The notes under the pieces are model-generated. The model worked only from the letters and a program-made list of their open reading frames with translations, did not search any database and was not told the DNA's origin. Of a stretch of DNA of 64,000 nt, positions 55,904-64,000 are shown one piece after another (the stretch's first letter is position 1; the number at the start of each line of letters is the position of its first letter). This stretch comes from Terrabacter sp. 28. GTDB taxonomy: Bacteria; Actinomycetota; Actinomycetes; Actinomycetales; Dermatophilaceae. Both the position numbers and the translations under genes were made by a program. Location of the stretch: assembly GCA_000955875.1 (NCBI GenBank), contig JYOE01000024.1:186568-250567 (forward strand), written 5' to 3'.

Positions 55904-56737
55904 ATGAACAGCAAGGTCATCGCCCCGCGGGGAGCCCTGGTCAGATGGGGGGCGCTGCTGCTGCCCTTCGGGGTCGCGGCGCTGCTCTCGACCGTGCGCG
56001 ACGCCGTCCGGGGCAGCACTGCCGCGTTGGTGCTCGTCGTGGTCGTCGTGGCGGCCTCCGCCTTCGGAGACCGGCTGGCCGGCATCGTCTCGGCCGCGTC
56101 CGCAGCACTGGGCTTCGACTTCTTCCTCGTCGAGCCCTACCACTCGCTGTCGATCAGCAGCAGCGACGACGTCGAGCTCGCGCTCGCACTCCTGACGGTC
56201 GGGGTGGCCGTGACCGAGATCGCGTCGTGGGGGCGGCGGCAGAAGGCCACTGCGCAGGTACGCGAGGGGTACCTCCGGGGGTTGGCCGCGCTTCTCGACC
56301 TGCCTGATTCGTCGACCGCCGACCAGACGGCGCGAACCATCGGGGCGGCCATCACGCAGGCCCTCGGAGCCGACCGCGCCGAATGGGTCGCGGGCCACCC
56401 GGCGTGGAACGACGCGGTCGTCACCCTCGACGGGCGGATCCGGCTCGGCGGGCGGATGCTGCCGGCCGGGAGCACCTCGCTGCCCACCGACGCGTTCACC
56501 GCGCTGCCGGTGAGCGCCCACGGAAGGCTGGTGGGCCACTTCCGGGTCGTGTCGTCCACGCACGTCGTGCGCCCGACGGCGGAGCAGCTGCGGGTGGCGC
56601 TCCTGCTCGCTGACCGCATGGCTGCGGCCTGGCAGGTGGAGGCGCGCCCCGCCGCGGCGGGCCCACCAGAGCTCAGGGAGCCCGCTGCAGCAGAAGGTGC
56701 ACGGTCGTGGGGCCGTCCTGCGCGCCCGGGACGATGA
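55904..56737 (+). CDS. KdpD-like DUF4118 membrane sensor without kinase domain
   Basis: The 277-residue protein has the four-helix DUF4118 membrane module of the KdpD sensor (about residues 13-105, with FDFFLVEPYHSLSISSSDD). A GAF-like segment follows (LDLPDSSTADQTARTIGAAITQAL onward). The histidine kinase domain and Usp domain are absent. ATG 55904 is preferred; TAGGAG just before it could be a -10 or a close ribosome binding site. Its end overlaps the convergent lipoprotein gene by 65 bp. Confidence 0.82.
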   Translation: MNSKVIAPRGALVRWGALLLPFGVAALLSTVRDAVRGSTAALVLVVVVVAASAFGDRLAGIVSAASAALGFDFFLVEPYHSLSISSSDDVELALALLTVGVAVTEIASWGRRQKATAQVREGYLRGLAALLDLPDSSTADQTARTIGAAITQALGADRAEWVAGHPAWNDAVVTLDGRIRLGGRMLPAGSTSLPTDAFTALPVSAHGRLVGHFRVVSSTHVVRPTAEQLRVALLLADRMAAAWQVEARPAAAGPPELREPAAAEGARSWGRPARPGR

Positions 56738-57251
56738 CGGCATACCGGGACCAGCGTGGGTCGGTCGGGGCGGGCCCGGCGCACCAGCGTGAGCCGGCGG
56801 TCACGGCTGGATGATCCAGTGCCTCGGCGACCGCCTGCGGGATGGCCGGCACAGGACCAGCGCCACCGAGACCGCCCTGACCGCAGAAGTCGACCGCGTC
56901 AGCAGCCGAAACCCGGAAGACGAAGAGGTAGCTCTCGGCGGAGCCGGTGAACGTCTGCGTCGCGACCTGCCGAACGTCGGCGTGGTCGGGCAGACGCAGG
57001 TCTGCTCGCTCGAGCGCGTCGACCGGCCCCGGGATCCCGTGCTCCCCGGCGACGCCGACCGTGTCGCCCGTGCGCGTGCCGGCATACGCGAACCAGCCGT
57101 ACGAGTCGCCCGTGGAAGGGGCCGTCCCGCCTGCTGAAGGGGTGGCGGCGGGGGGCGTGCCGCATGCTGCCAGCGCGAGCGCCGCGGCGGCCGCCGCAGC
57201 CGTGACCGACCACACGGGCCGAGCGGTCACGTGATACCCGGAGTGCCCCAT
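56673..57251 (-). CDS. Predicted lipoprotein
   Basis: The 192-residue protein has a lipoprotein signal ending in the lipobox LAAC (Cys near residue 30) followed by an Ala/Pro/Thr linker. The mature domain has three more Cys and no recognised family. ATG 57251 is chosen; GTG 57230 is possible. The gene overlaps the DUF4118 gene tail to tail. Confidence 0.75.
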   Translation of the reverse strand: MGHSGYHVTARPVWSVTAAAAAAALALAACGTPPAATPSAGGTAPSTGDSYGWFAYAGTRTGDTVGVAGEHGIPGPVDALERADLRLPDHADVRQVATQTFTGSAESYLFVFRVSAADAVDFCGQGGLGGAGPVPAIPQAVAEALDHPAVTAGSRWCAGPAPTDPRWSRYAVIVPGAQDGPTTVHLLLQRAP

Positions 57252-57316
57252 GGAGCCATTGTGGCGGCTGGCGGTTGGGTGCACTCCGTTACACAGTCTG
57301 CTGAGTCGGCGGGTGC

Positions 57317-58201
57317 TCAGCCGCGCGGGAGCGCGACGTCGACCAGCAGGCCCGGGTGGTCGGTGGTGCCCTGCATGTCGATGACCGAGCGAGATCGCAG
57401 GCCGAGGCCCGGACCGACCACGACGTCCTGGAGGCCCCCGTCGTCGGCGCGGTGGTAGCCGCCGGGCAGGCACGCGTCCGGCCCGTTCGGGCCGCGGGCC
57501 GGCAGGTTGAGGTCTGCGCCGAGGATGAGCGGTCCGAGGCCGTCAGGGCGACCGAGCCCCGGGATCACCGTGCCCAGCAGCTGGCGGCACTGCTCCAACG
57601 CGGTCGTCGTGTCGCGGCTCGTGGAGTGCGTCGTGCACCCGGCGAAGCGCGTGGGCACGTCGACGCACACCCAGACGCGCTGCTCGGGGTCGCGAGGGTT
57701 CTGCACCGGGTTGGCTCCGCTGAACGTCCGGGAGACGACTGTCGGGGGAACGACGACGAGGACTCCGTCGCCGAAGTCCTCACCGTTGCGGCAACGAACC
57801 GGCGCCCCGGTGTCGCGGTCGTTCACGCGCCCGAACGCCGACGCGACCGATCCCGTTGCAAGGGTGGTCGACATCGCCTTCTCGAGGACGGCGAGGTCGT
57901 CGTGGCAGATCTCGTTGAGGCTGACCAGGTCCGGCCGGTGCTCGTGGATCAGCGCCGCGGCCCGGCTGATGGCGCGTCCGCCGGAGTAGCAGTCGGCGCG
58001 CCCGCTGTTGCAGAGGTTCATCTGGAGCACGCGCACCGTGCCGTCGGCCCGGGCGCTCGCGGGCGCGCTCACCGCGGCCGGGTCGCTCGCCGCGCGTCCG
58101 GCCTCGCATCCCGCGGCACTGCCGACGGCGAAGGCCACGAAGCACGCCGCAGCAGCTGCCCACCAAGGGTCGCGGACGAGCCGAACGCGCATACCGACCA
58201 T
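57317..58201 (-). CDS. Exported endonuclease/exonuclease/phosphatase family protein
   Basis: The 294-residue protein starts with a membrane or signal segment (WWAAAAACFVAFAVGSAAGC, possibly a lipobox). The metal-dependent phosphoesterase core follows: VRVLQMNLCNSG, LVSLNEICHDD, LILGADLNLP and TTDHPGLLVDVAL. It carries many Cys, which fits an extracellular place. The target may be nucleic acid or a phospholipid headgroup. Confidence 0.85.
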   Translation of the reverse strand: MVGMRVRLVRDPWWAAAAACFVAFAVGSAAGCEAGRAASDPAAVSAPASARADGTVRVLQMNLCNSGRADCYSGGRAISRAAALIHEHRPDLVSLNEICHDDLAVLEKAMSTTLATGSVASAFGRVNDRDTGAPVRCRNGEDFGDGVLVVVPPTVVSRTFSGANPVQNPRDPEQRVWVCVDVPTRFAGCTTHSTSRDTTTALEQCRQLLGTVIPGLGRPDGLGPLILGADLNLPARGPNGPDACLPGGYHRADDGGLQDVVVGPGLGLRSRSVIDMQGTTDHPGLLVDVALPRG

Positions 58202-58320
58202 CGAACTCCGCCGCCGGCACGACGCGCAATCGACGCGGGCAGGTTCGTCAGCCTCGAAGCTGGTCGCGACCTCCCGGAGGTACGCTGCCCGGCAAGCCGA
58301 TTCGGACCGTGGAGGGACGC

Positions 58321-59211
58321 GTGTCGAACAAGGTGCTCGGGCTGCTGGTAGTCACCGCGATGACGGTGCTGAGCGCCTGCACGGCGGGGGAGCCGTCCGC
58401 GCCCGTCACCTTCCCGACGGCGCAGCCGGCGACGGTGACGAAGCTGCTGGTGTTCGTCGTCGAGAACCACTCGCTGGACCAGATGCGCGCGGCGATGCCC
58501 TTCACGACGGAGCTGGGGAAGCAGTTCGCCGTCGCGACGAGCTACCGCGCGGTGACGCACCCCTCGCTGCCCAACTACCTGGCGATGACGGGCGGCAGCA
58601 CGTTCGGCGTCACCGACGACGGTCCGCCCTCGCGCCACTCGACCGACCAGCCGTCGGTGTTCGGCCAGGCGCTGGCGCTGGGCAAGACGGCCAGGCTGTA
58701 CGCCGAGGGGGTGCCCGGCACCTGCGCCACGGACAACTCGGGGAGGTATGCCGTCAAGCACAACCCGTGGGCCTACTACCTCAGCGAGCGGTCGGCCTGC
58801 GCCCGCTACGACGTGCCGGCCGGCGCGCTGGGCAAGGACGCCGCCGCCGGCGAGCTGCCCAACGCCGGCATGGTCGTCCCCGACCTCTGCAACGACGCCC
58901 ACGACTGCGACCTGTCGGTGGCGGACGAGTGGCTCCGGACCGAGATCGAGGCAGTGATGTCCGGGCCGGACTGGCGCGCAGGGCATCTCGCGCTCGTGGT
59001 GACCGCCGACGAGGACGACCGCAGTCAGGACAACCTCGTCCTGACCGCTGTCGCGCACCCGTCCCTGCGTGCTGCCGTCGTCACGACGCCGCTGACGCAC
59101 TACTCGCTCGCACGTCTCTACAGCGAGGTGCTTGGTGCCCAGCCGCTCGGTGAGGCAGCTGCCGCACCCTCGATGGCCGCGGCATTCGGGCTGGATGTCG
59201 CCAAGGGTTGA
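58321..59211 (+). CDS. Secreted phosphoesterase (lipoprotein)
   Basis: The 296-residue protein has a signal ending LSAC (lipobox). It matches the PF04185-type phosphoesterase/acid phosphatase group with VFVVENHSLDQM, THPSLPNYLAMTGGSTFGV and VTADEDDRSQDN. The start is GTG 58321; GTG 58309 is a second choice. It may release phosphate from lipids or sugars. It diverges from the neighbouring EEP-family gene, and the 119-bp space between them holds no gene. Confidence 0.83.
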   Translation: MSNKVLGLLVVTAMTVLSACTAGEPSAPVTFPTAQPATVTKLLVFVVENHSLDQMRAAMPFTTELGKQFAVATSYRAVTHPSLPNYLAMTGGSTFGVTDDGPPSRHSTDQPSVFGQALALGKTARLYAEGVPGTCATDNSGRYAVKHNPWAYYLSERSACARYDVPAGALGKDAAAGELPNAGMVVPDLCNDAHDCDLSVADEWLRTEIEAVMSGPDWRAGHLALVVTADEDDRSQDNLVLTAVAHPSLRAAVVTTPLTHYSLARLYSEVLGAQPLGEAAAAPSMAAAFGLDVAKG

Positions 59212-59243
59212 GCTGCCCCTCGTGCGGCAGGGATCATGACTGC

Positions 59244-60467
59244 ATGCGTGCGATCCGCGCGGTGAGCGCCTTCGACGGTGAGCAGTTCCTGCCGGGCGCC
59301 ACGGTGGTCGTCGACGGCGACCAGATCGTGGGGGTCGAGGCGTACGCGGCGGAACTGCCCGCCGAGGTGGAGGTCACCGAGTATTCGGGCACCGTCCTGC
59401 CCGGCCTCGTCGACGCCCATACCCACCTCGTCGCTGACGCGACGATCGGAGGGCTGGAAAGGGCAGGTTCGATGAGCGACGACGCGCTGGACGAGGTCAT
59501 CCTCTCCTCGCTGCGTTCCCACGCCGCCCACGGCGTGACGACCGTTCGTGACCTGGGTGACGTGGCGTACCGCACGTTGCTGTTCCGCGACGTGCCCGGT
59601 ATGCCGCGCGTCGTCGCGTCCGGGCCGCCGATCACGACGGCCGGCGGTCACTGCCACTTCCTGGGTGGCGCGGTCCGGGGCACGTCCCAAGAGGACCTCC
59701 GCGGCGCCGTCGCCGAGCGCGTCGGCCGCGGAGTCGACGTCGTCAAGGTCATGGCGTCGGGCGGCTTCGCGACACCCGGCACCGACCAGCTCGGCGCGCA
59801 GTTCACCGCGGCCCAGCTCGCGGTGCTCGTCGACGAAGCGCACCGCAACGGCCTCTCGCTCCTGGCGCACGCCCACTCGCTCGAGGCGATGGAGAGCGCG
59901 GCAGCGGCCGGGGTGGACGGGATCGAGCACTTCAGCGGGCTGTCCGTGACGTCCGGGTCGCACATCGGTGACGACTTCCTCGACGAGGTGGCGCGGCTGG
60001 GCATCTACGTGGACCTGACGATGGGCAACGACCGCAGCTTCCACGCGCTGATGCCCGCACCGCCGCCACCGCTGGCCGAGCTCATGAAACGGTTCGGCGT
60101 CAAGGACTTCGACGAGTTCTACGCCTCGCGGATCGGCACCCTGAGCCGGCTGAGGGCACACGGCATACGCGTGGTCACGGGAGTCGACTCCGGGATGGCG
60201 CCCGCCAAGCAGCACGGCAACGTGTGGCGCGTCGTCGGCGAGATGGCCGAGGCCGGGTACTCCCCGGCCGAGGCCCTCGCCGCCGGGACGTCTCTCACCG
60301 CCGAAGCCTGTGGGCTGGGCGGTCGCACCGGCCGTCTCGCCCCGGGCCACGCCGCCGACGTGCTCGTCGTCGACGGTGACCTGTACGAGGACGTGACGGC
60401 GCTGAGCCGACCTGTCGAGGTGCTCGTCCGCGGGAGGGCCGTCGAGCCGACATGGACCACGTCCTGA
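59244..60467 (+). CDS. Amidohydrolase family protein
   Basis: The 407-residue protein has the metal-binding set of the superfamily: VDAHTHLVAD, the Lys of VVKVMASGGFATPG, HAHS, IEHFSG and GVDSGM. It resembles Sgx9260/prolidase-type and imidazolonepropionase-like members. A natural substrate cannot be named. The ATG at 59244 gives the family N-terminus. Its end overlaps the next gene by 16 bp. Confidence 0.88.
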   Translation: MRAIRAVSAFDGEQFLPGATVVVDGDQIVGVEAYAAELPAEVEVTEYSGTVLPGLVDAHTHLVADATIGGLERAGSMSDDALDEVILSSLRSHAAHGVTTVRDLGDVAYRTLLFRDVPGMPRVVASGPPITTAGGHCHFLGGAVRGTSQEDLRGAVAERVGRGVDVVKVMASGGFATPGTDQLGAQFTAAQLAVLVDEAHRNGLSLLAHAHSLEAMESAAAAGVDGIEHFSGLSVTSGSHIGDDFLDEVARLGIYVDLTMGNDRSFHALMPAPPPPLAELMKRFGVKDFDEFYASRIGTLSRLRAHGIRVVTGVDSGMAPAKQHGNVWRVVGEMAEAGYSPAEALAAGTSLTAEACGLGGRTGRLAPGHAADVLVVDGDLYEDVTALSRPVEVLVRGRAVEPTWTTS

Positions 60468-61132
60468 TCCCGGGCGCCGGCGGCCGCGCGTGGTACTGGC
60501 ACCTCGTCGCCGAGCGTCTGACCGCGGCCGGACATCGAGCGATCGCCGTCGAGCTGCCCGCCGACGACGACACCAAAGGCCTGTCGGACTACGCGGATTC
60601 CGTTCTCGATGCGGCGGGCACGGCGCGTGGCGTCGTCGTCGTGGCGGCCTCACTCGGGGCCTTCACCGCGCCCTTGGTCGCAGGTCGGCTCGAGGCGAGC
60701 GCGCTCGTGCTGGTCAACCCCATGATCCCGCTGCCGGGGGAGACACCGGGTGATTGGTGGGGCAACACCGGCGCCGTCGAGGCGCGCGAGCAGCGCGCGT
60801 CCCGGCTGGGACACCCCCTCGAGCTCGACCCTCGCACCTACCTGTTCCACGACGTGCCACCACAGGTGCTCGCGACCGCCAGCCCGAAGGGGGAGCAGTC
60901 GCAGCGGCCGTTCCGCGACCCGTGCACGTTCTCCTCCCTGCCGGCCCACGTCACGGTGGTGTCTGCGCGGGATGACCGCTTCTTCCCACTCGAGTTCCAG
61001 CAGCAACTCGCCCGGCAGCGGCTGGGGGTCGAGCCAGTGGTCGTTCCCGGCGGCCACCTGGTGGCGTTGAGCCACCCCGACGAGCTCACGGCCGCGGTGC
61101 TCGCCGCACCCGTGGCCGGTAGTCCCGTGTGA
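60452..61132 (+). CDS. Alpha/beta hydrolase
   Basis: The 226-residue protein has the fold with VLIPGAGG (oxyanion), the nucleophile elbow VVVVAASLGAF (Ser), the acid in SARDDRFFP and the His in GGHLVALSHP. The elbow is A-x-S-x-G rather than G-x-S-x-G. It starts inside the end of the amidohydrolase gene, so the two are coupled and may act in one breakdown pathway. Confidence 0.87.
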   Translation: MDHVLIPGAGGRAWYWHLVAERLTAAGHRAIAVELPADDDTKGLSDYADSVLDAAGTARGVVVVAASLGAFTAPLVAGRLEASALVLVNPMIPLPGETPGDWWGNTGAVEAREQRASRLGHPLELDPRTYLFHDVPPQVLATASPKGEQSQRPFRDPCTFSSLPAHVTVVSARDDRFFPLEFQQQLARQRLGVEPVVVPGGHLVALSHPDELTAAVLAAPVAGSPV

Positions 61133-61142
61133 CGATGCTCAG

Positions 61143-61616
61143 GTGACCGACAACGCCGCACGGGCGCTACGGCTGCTCCACGAGAACCAGTACCTCACGC
61201 TCGCGACCGCCGACCAGAGCGGACGGCCGTGGTCGTCGACGGTCTGGTACGCCGCGTGGCGGCCGTCCCGGTCGGACGAACGCCTCTCGGTGGACTTCAT
61301 CTGGCTGTCGCGCCCCGAGGCGCAGCACTCGCGGAACCTCCTGCAGCGACCGGAGGTGGGCATCAGCATCTTCGACAGCGCCCAACCCGCCGGCACCGGT
61401 GACGGGCTCCAGTTCGCTGCCCGCGCCGAACCGGTCCCGCCAGCCCTGCTCGACGACGCGGTCGAGGCGTTCTCGGAGGCATCGCTCGCAGCAGGGGGTG
61501 GTGCCTGGACGCGCGCCCAGGTGGAGGCGCCAGCACTGCCGCGGCTCTACATCGCTCGGCCCGAGTCGGCGTACCTGCTGGGCGGGGGCACGAGGGTCGA
61601 GGTGCCGCTCGCCTGA
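61143..61616 (+). CDS. Pyridoxamine 5-phosphate oxidase-like flavin-binding protein
   Basis: The 157-residue protein has the split-barrel pattern YLTLATADQSGRPWSSTVWYA and FIWLSRPEAQHSRNL, typical of the PNPOx-like group that binds FMN or F420. The start is GTG, 10 bp after the hydrolase. The substrate is unknown. Confidence 0.85.
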   Translation: MTDNAARALRLLHENQYLTLATADQSGRPWSSTVWYAAWRPSRSDERLSVDFIWLSRPEAQHSRNLLQRPEVGISIFDSAQPAGTGDGLQFAARAEPVPPALLDDAVEAFSEASLAAGGGAWTRAQVEAPALPRLYIARPESAYLLGGGTRVEVPLA

Positions 61617-61728
61617 GGCGGTGCACGGGCGGTGCCTGGCTCGTAGAGGGCCGAGTGACACGTCGTACCAGGCGTCTCCTCGACTCAGGGGTCTAGGCAG
61701 GCCGCGTCGGAGGCAGGACCTTGGGCTC

Positions 61729-62013
61729 ATGAACATTCTGACGATCGTGTCCGCCGACGTGGCCGAAGGTCGAGCCGGCGATCTGGTGCAGGCCTTCGAG
61801 AGGTTGCTGGGCGCAGGGCTTCCCGAGGGACTGCTCGAGACCCGGCTGCTCGGAGACGGGCGAGGCCACTGGGCGATCCACTCCCTGTGGCGAGACCGTG
61901 CGGCGCTGGATGCGATGAGGACGTCCAGCGAGCCCGCGGCTCCCGCGCTCTTCCGGCGGTTCGATGCCAAGCCGGCGCTTGTCGTGATGCAGCTCCTGGC
62001 CGCAAACGCCTGA
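61729..62013 (+). CDS. Antibiotic biosynthesis monooxygenase (ABM) domain protein
   Basis: The 94-residue protein is a single ABM-like ferredoxin-fold domain (MNILTIVSADVAEGRAGDLVQAFERLL, WAIHSLWRDRAALDAMR). Members include quinol monooxygenases and proteins without known activity. The 112-bp gap before it holds no other gene. Confidence 0.75.
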   Translation: MNILTIVSADVAEGRAGDLVQAFERLLGAGLPEGLLETRLLGDGRGHWAIHSLWRDRAALDAMRTSSEPAAPALFRRFDAKPALVVMQLLAANA

Positions 62014-62133
62014 CGTGCTTCGAGACGCGTGAGACCGCCGCGGGGGCGGGGTTAGCCGCTCATCGTCCGGGCGCCGCGGGGTGCGGGCACCATCGCGTCA
62101 AACGTCTTCCGATCACACCCACGGGGAGCCTGC

Positions 62134-62919
62134 ATGAGACGCGTGTTCGCTGTCGTCGTCGCCCACCCGGATGACGAAGCCTTCAGCTGGGCGGGGACCG
62201 TCGCGCTGCACGCGGACGACCCCGACTTCAGGTTCGTCCTCATCCACGCCACCCGAGGCGAGGCTGGGGACATCCGGCCCGGGTTCGACGCCACCCCAGA
62301 CACCTTGGGCAGCATCCGACAGGCGGAGAGCGAGGCGGCCTGGCGCGCGGTGGGACGCGCTCCCGACCGGCACGAGTGGCTCGGTTTTCCTGACGGCGGC
62401 CTCCCCGACGTCCCCGCCGCGGAACTGACCGAGCGGGTCGGCGAGATCCTCGCCGAGGAAAGGCCGGACGTGCTCGCCGGCTTCGGGCCGGATGGGATCA
62501 CCGGGCATCCGGACCACGTCGCCGTGGGCGCCTGCACCGACGCCGCCTTCGCGGGCCTGGTGCGCTCCGGCGGCCCCGGCTTCAGGCGGTTGCTGCACCA
62601 CGTGCTGCCCCAGTCCGTCTTCGACCGCTGGCAACAGCAGCGGCGAGAGCTCGACCTGCCGGTCTTCGACCCGACCCGGGTCTTCCACGGTCGCGGCGTG
62701 CCCGACGAGGAGATCCATCTCGTCGTCGACTGCAGGTCGGTCGCACGTCAGATCGTCGCGGGGATCCTCGAGCACCGGAGCCAGCTGCACGTCATGGCAG
62801 ACCAGCCGGTCGACGAGCACCGCCTCGCGCGGATCGTGAGTTTGGAGTGGGCCACGGTGGTCTGGCCGCCGACGACGTGGAAAGAGCAGGCGCTGACCGA
62901 CGTGTTCGAAGGTCTCTGA
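62134..62919 (+). CDS. PIG-L family N-deacetylase
   Basis: The 261-residue protein has the zinc motif AHPDDE (about residues 10-15) and the later HPDH at GITGHPDHVAVG, as in MshB and Mca. It removes an acetyl group from a GlcNAc-type substrate. Because it is remote from mycothiol genes, MshB or Mca identity is not claimed. Confidence 0.88.
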   Translation: MRRVFAVVVAHPDDEAFSWAGTVALHADDPDFRFVLIHATRGEAGDIRPGFDATPDTLGSIRQAESEAAWRAVGRAPDRHEWLGFPDGGLPDVPAAELTERVGEILAEERPDVLAGFGPDGITGHPDHVAVGACTDAAFAGLVRSGGPGFRRLLHHVLPQSVFDRWQQQRRELDLPVFDPTRVFHGRGVPDEEIHLVVDCRSVARQIVAGILEHRSQLHVMADQPVDEHRLARIVSLEWATVVWPPTTWKEQALTDVFEGL

Positions 62920-63030
62920 GAGGCGACGGCTCATCTGTCGGTACGCGGTGGTCGCGCACGTCGTGTAGACGGCTTCCGCCTCGACGGGCGCCGGTCCGCA
63001 ATGCCGCACAGGTTCCCATCGGTCACCGGC

Positions 63031-63627
63031 TCACCTCGGCAGGGGATTCGGCCCGGTCGCGGTCACGAGACGTTGGGGGACCCAGTCGTCGACGTGCCGG
63101 AACCCGTCCTCGAACGGGCCGCTGTAGAGCTCGACGGACTCCCTGAGTGAGAGCCGGTAGAACTTCACGTGGGTGAAGTCCTCGAACAGGATGTAGACCG
63201 GGTCCGGCGTGCTGTGCGGCCCTTGGAACTGTTGTCCGGTCAGGACGGGCTTGTGGGCGTCGACGAAGGCGTCGAACGTGTCGCCGACGACGACGCCGAG
63301 ATGCTCGAGCCCCATCTTGTAGACGCGCTGGTGCACCGGTGGGATGAGCTCGATCAGCGGAACGCCTTTGCCGCCAAGCACTTCCAGCGGCTGGGCAGGC
63401 ACGATCAACGAGATCGGCCGGCCGTTCCAGAGGTTCTCCCGGTTGGCGACCGCGTGCCGCTCGAGCAGGTTCCGGACGTGGACGTACTCGTCCCACTCCG
63501 GCACGCGGAATGCGACGTGGCTCATGTCGTACGGGCTGATGTCGATGCCTCGGGCCAGGAGGCGTTCTGCCTGTTGCGCGGCAAACCCGGCATAGTCCCC
63601 GATGATGTCGCGCACCGGATCGGACAT
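63031..63627 (-). CDS. YecM/VOC-type family protein
   Basis: The 198-residue protein matches the YecM-like group of the vicinal oxygen chelate fold: DISPYDMSHVAFRV near residue 30, LEHLGVVVG, and KFYRLSLRESVELY. It probably binds a metal, but its activity is unknown. It converges with the PIG-L gene; the 111-bp gap holds no gene. Confidence 0.75.
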   Translation of the reverse strand: MSDPVRDIIGDYAGFAAQQAERLLARGIDISPYDMSHVAFRVPEWDEYVHVRNLLERHAVANRENLWNGRPISLIVPAQPLEVLGGKGVPLIELIPPVHQRVYKMGLEHLGVVVGDTFDAFVDAHKPVLTGQQFQGPHSTPDPVYILFEDFTHVKFYRLSLRESVELYSGPFEDGFRHVDDWVPQRLVTATGPNPLPR

Positions 63628-63696
63628 CGTCGCCTCGCCTCCTCTCGCCCGCCACGATACGGCCGCTGCACGGCATACGCAGGGACTCGTCGGGCA

Positions 63697-63725
63697 TTGA
63701 CGGCCCTCGTGGACATGGCGAGACT
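63697..63725 (+). promoter_or_regulatory. Promoter of the DUF1326 gene
   Basis: TTGACG (63697-63702) and GAGACT (63720-63725) are 17 bp apart. AGACT-GAA-AGTCT (63721-63733) is a perfect dyad over the -10 and start region, a possible operator. Confidence 0.5.
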
Positions 63726-63749
63726 GAAAGTCTGGGAAGGAGCCCCGCG

Positions 63750-64000
63750 ATGGCGTGGAATCTGACCGGCAGCTACGTCGAGACCTGCTCGTGCGAACTG
63801 ATGTGCCCGTGCAACCTCTCCCTGGACCACGGGGCCACGTACGACTACTGCAGGGTCACCCTCGTCTTCAACATCCGCGAGGGGCAGGTCGAGGGGACCG
63901 ACATCGCGGGAAGAAGGGTCGTGCTGATCGCCGACACCCCGAAGGTGATGACCGAGGGCAACTGGCGCCTGGGCGTCTACGTCGACGACGAGGCGAGCGA
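63750..64000 (+). CDS. DUF1326 family protein, truncated by window end
   Basis: The frame opens at ATG 63750 with AAGGAG at 63737-63742. The visible 83 residues begin MAWNLTGSYVETCSCELMCPCN and run to the window edge without a stop. The Cys-rich ETCSCELMCPC motif is the hallmark of DUF1326, a family of unknown function that may bind metal or thiols. The 3 prime part is outside the window. Confidence 0.85.
   Translation, partial: MAWNLTGSYVETCSCELMCPCNLSLDHGATYDYCRVTLVFNIREGQVEGTDIAGRRVVLIADTPKVMTEGNWRLGVYVDDEAS

Larger units (their letters stand above)
1186..63678. repeat. Dispersed octamer GTATGCCG, 31 copies
   Basis: The octamer GTATGCCG or its complement CGGCATAC begins at 1186, 6836, 11365, 12876, 13812, 17182, 23528, 23738, 27133, 28013, 28239, 30372, 31181, 34166, 35332, 35993, 38589, 41565, 43138, 45921, 49866, 50718, 51946, 52118, 54599, 56738, 57080, 58746, 59599, 60161 and 63671. 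Read in the GTATGCCG direction, 30 of 31 copies continue with a pyrimidine and all then have C or G, so the consensus is GTATGCCGYS. Fifteen copies lie in one orientation and sixteen in the other. Four are intergenic (12876, 28013, 31181, 63671). In genes it is read as Tyr-Ala, Met-Pro, Ala-Tyr or Gly-Ile, so no single peptide explains it. The function is unknown. Confidence 0.85.

Noticed and set aside
1186..63678. Octamer as a polar FtsK-type (KOPS) signal
   Set aside because: Orientation is even (15 against 16) over 64 kb, whereas KOPS would be strongly skewed along a replichore.
1..64000. CRISPR arrays, tRNA, rRNA, insertion sequences or phage genes
   Set aside because: None was seen. 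The tandem repeats present are too short and lack spacers.

Overview
The window is a high-GC, gene-dense piece of an actinobacterial chromosome. No rRNA, tRNA, CRISPR array, transposase or phage gene was seen. RbpA, the OpcA/Zwf/Tal/Tkt cluster, the sufR-sufBDCSU-sufT order, a Psd/PssA pair, an ANTAR protein and a deazaflavin-dependent reductase all point to Actinobacteria. Gene order from secG to the enoyl-CoA hydratase follows the Mycobacterium tuberculosis Rv1440-Rv1473 region as I remember it, with local insertions. The family is probably Intrasporangiaceae-like, but that is inference.

Layout. 1-9.6 kb: secG and rbpA face a five-enzyme operon for the oxidative and non-oxidative pentose phosphate pathway plus Pgi (tkt-tal-pgi-zwf-opcA-pgl, mostly joined by 4-bp ATGA/GTGA overlaps). 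9.7-17 kb: haem O and haem A synthases (ctaB, ctaA), a GNAT-NUDIX fusion, a DUF2231 membrane protein, an ABC-2 exporter and a divergent psd-pssA lipid pair. 16.7-23.3 kb: a SUF iron-sulfur operon headed by sufR, with an iron-box-like dyad over its promoter. 23.3-34 kb: an acVLRF1 ribosome-rescue-type protein, a zinc metallopeptidase with a WYL regulator, a secreted protein, a GNAT enzyme, and a cell-wall/carbohydrate block (GH63 glucosidase, FemABX-type transferase, alanine-racemase-like protein, patatin). 34-41 kb: a MerR regulator fused to a sliding-clamp-like region with a coupled Cys-rich protein, an ABC-F ATPase, a small zinc ribbon protein, an enoyl-CoA hydratase and an ABC exporter. 41-49.6 kb: SURF1, an ANTAR protein, a decayed GNAT, a universal stress protein and a tripartite tricarboxylate transporter with a PrpF-type isomerase and a divergent LysR regulator. 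49.6-64 kb: accessory enzymes and membrane proteins, including Kup beside a KdpD-like sensor module with an array of 11-bp direct repeats between them, then a run of small enzymes ending in a truncated DUF1326 gene.

Two genome-scale signals stand out. First, the octamer GTATGCCG (consensus GTATGCCGYS) occurs 31 times on the two strands, where simple composition predicts about two. It sits in several codon frames and in intergenic DNA, so it looks selected as DNA. Second, many genes have a -10-like hexamer ending 6-9 nt before the start codon, which suggests frequent leaderless transcription. The unusual proteins are the MerR/DnaN-like fusion, the GNAT-NUDIX fusion, the TctA-TctB fusion, and basic or acidic low-complexity tails on several core enzymes.
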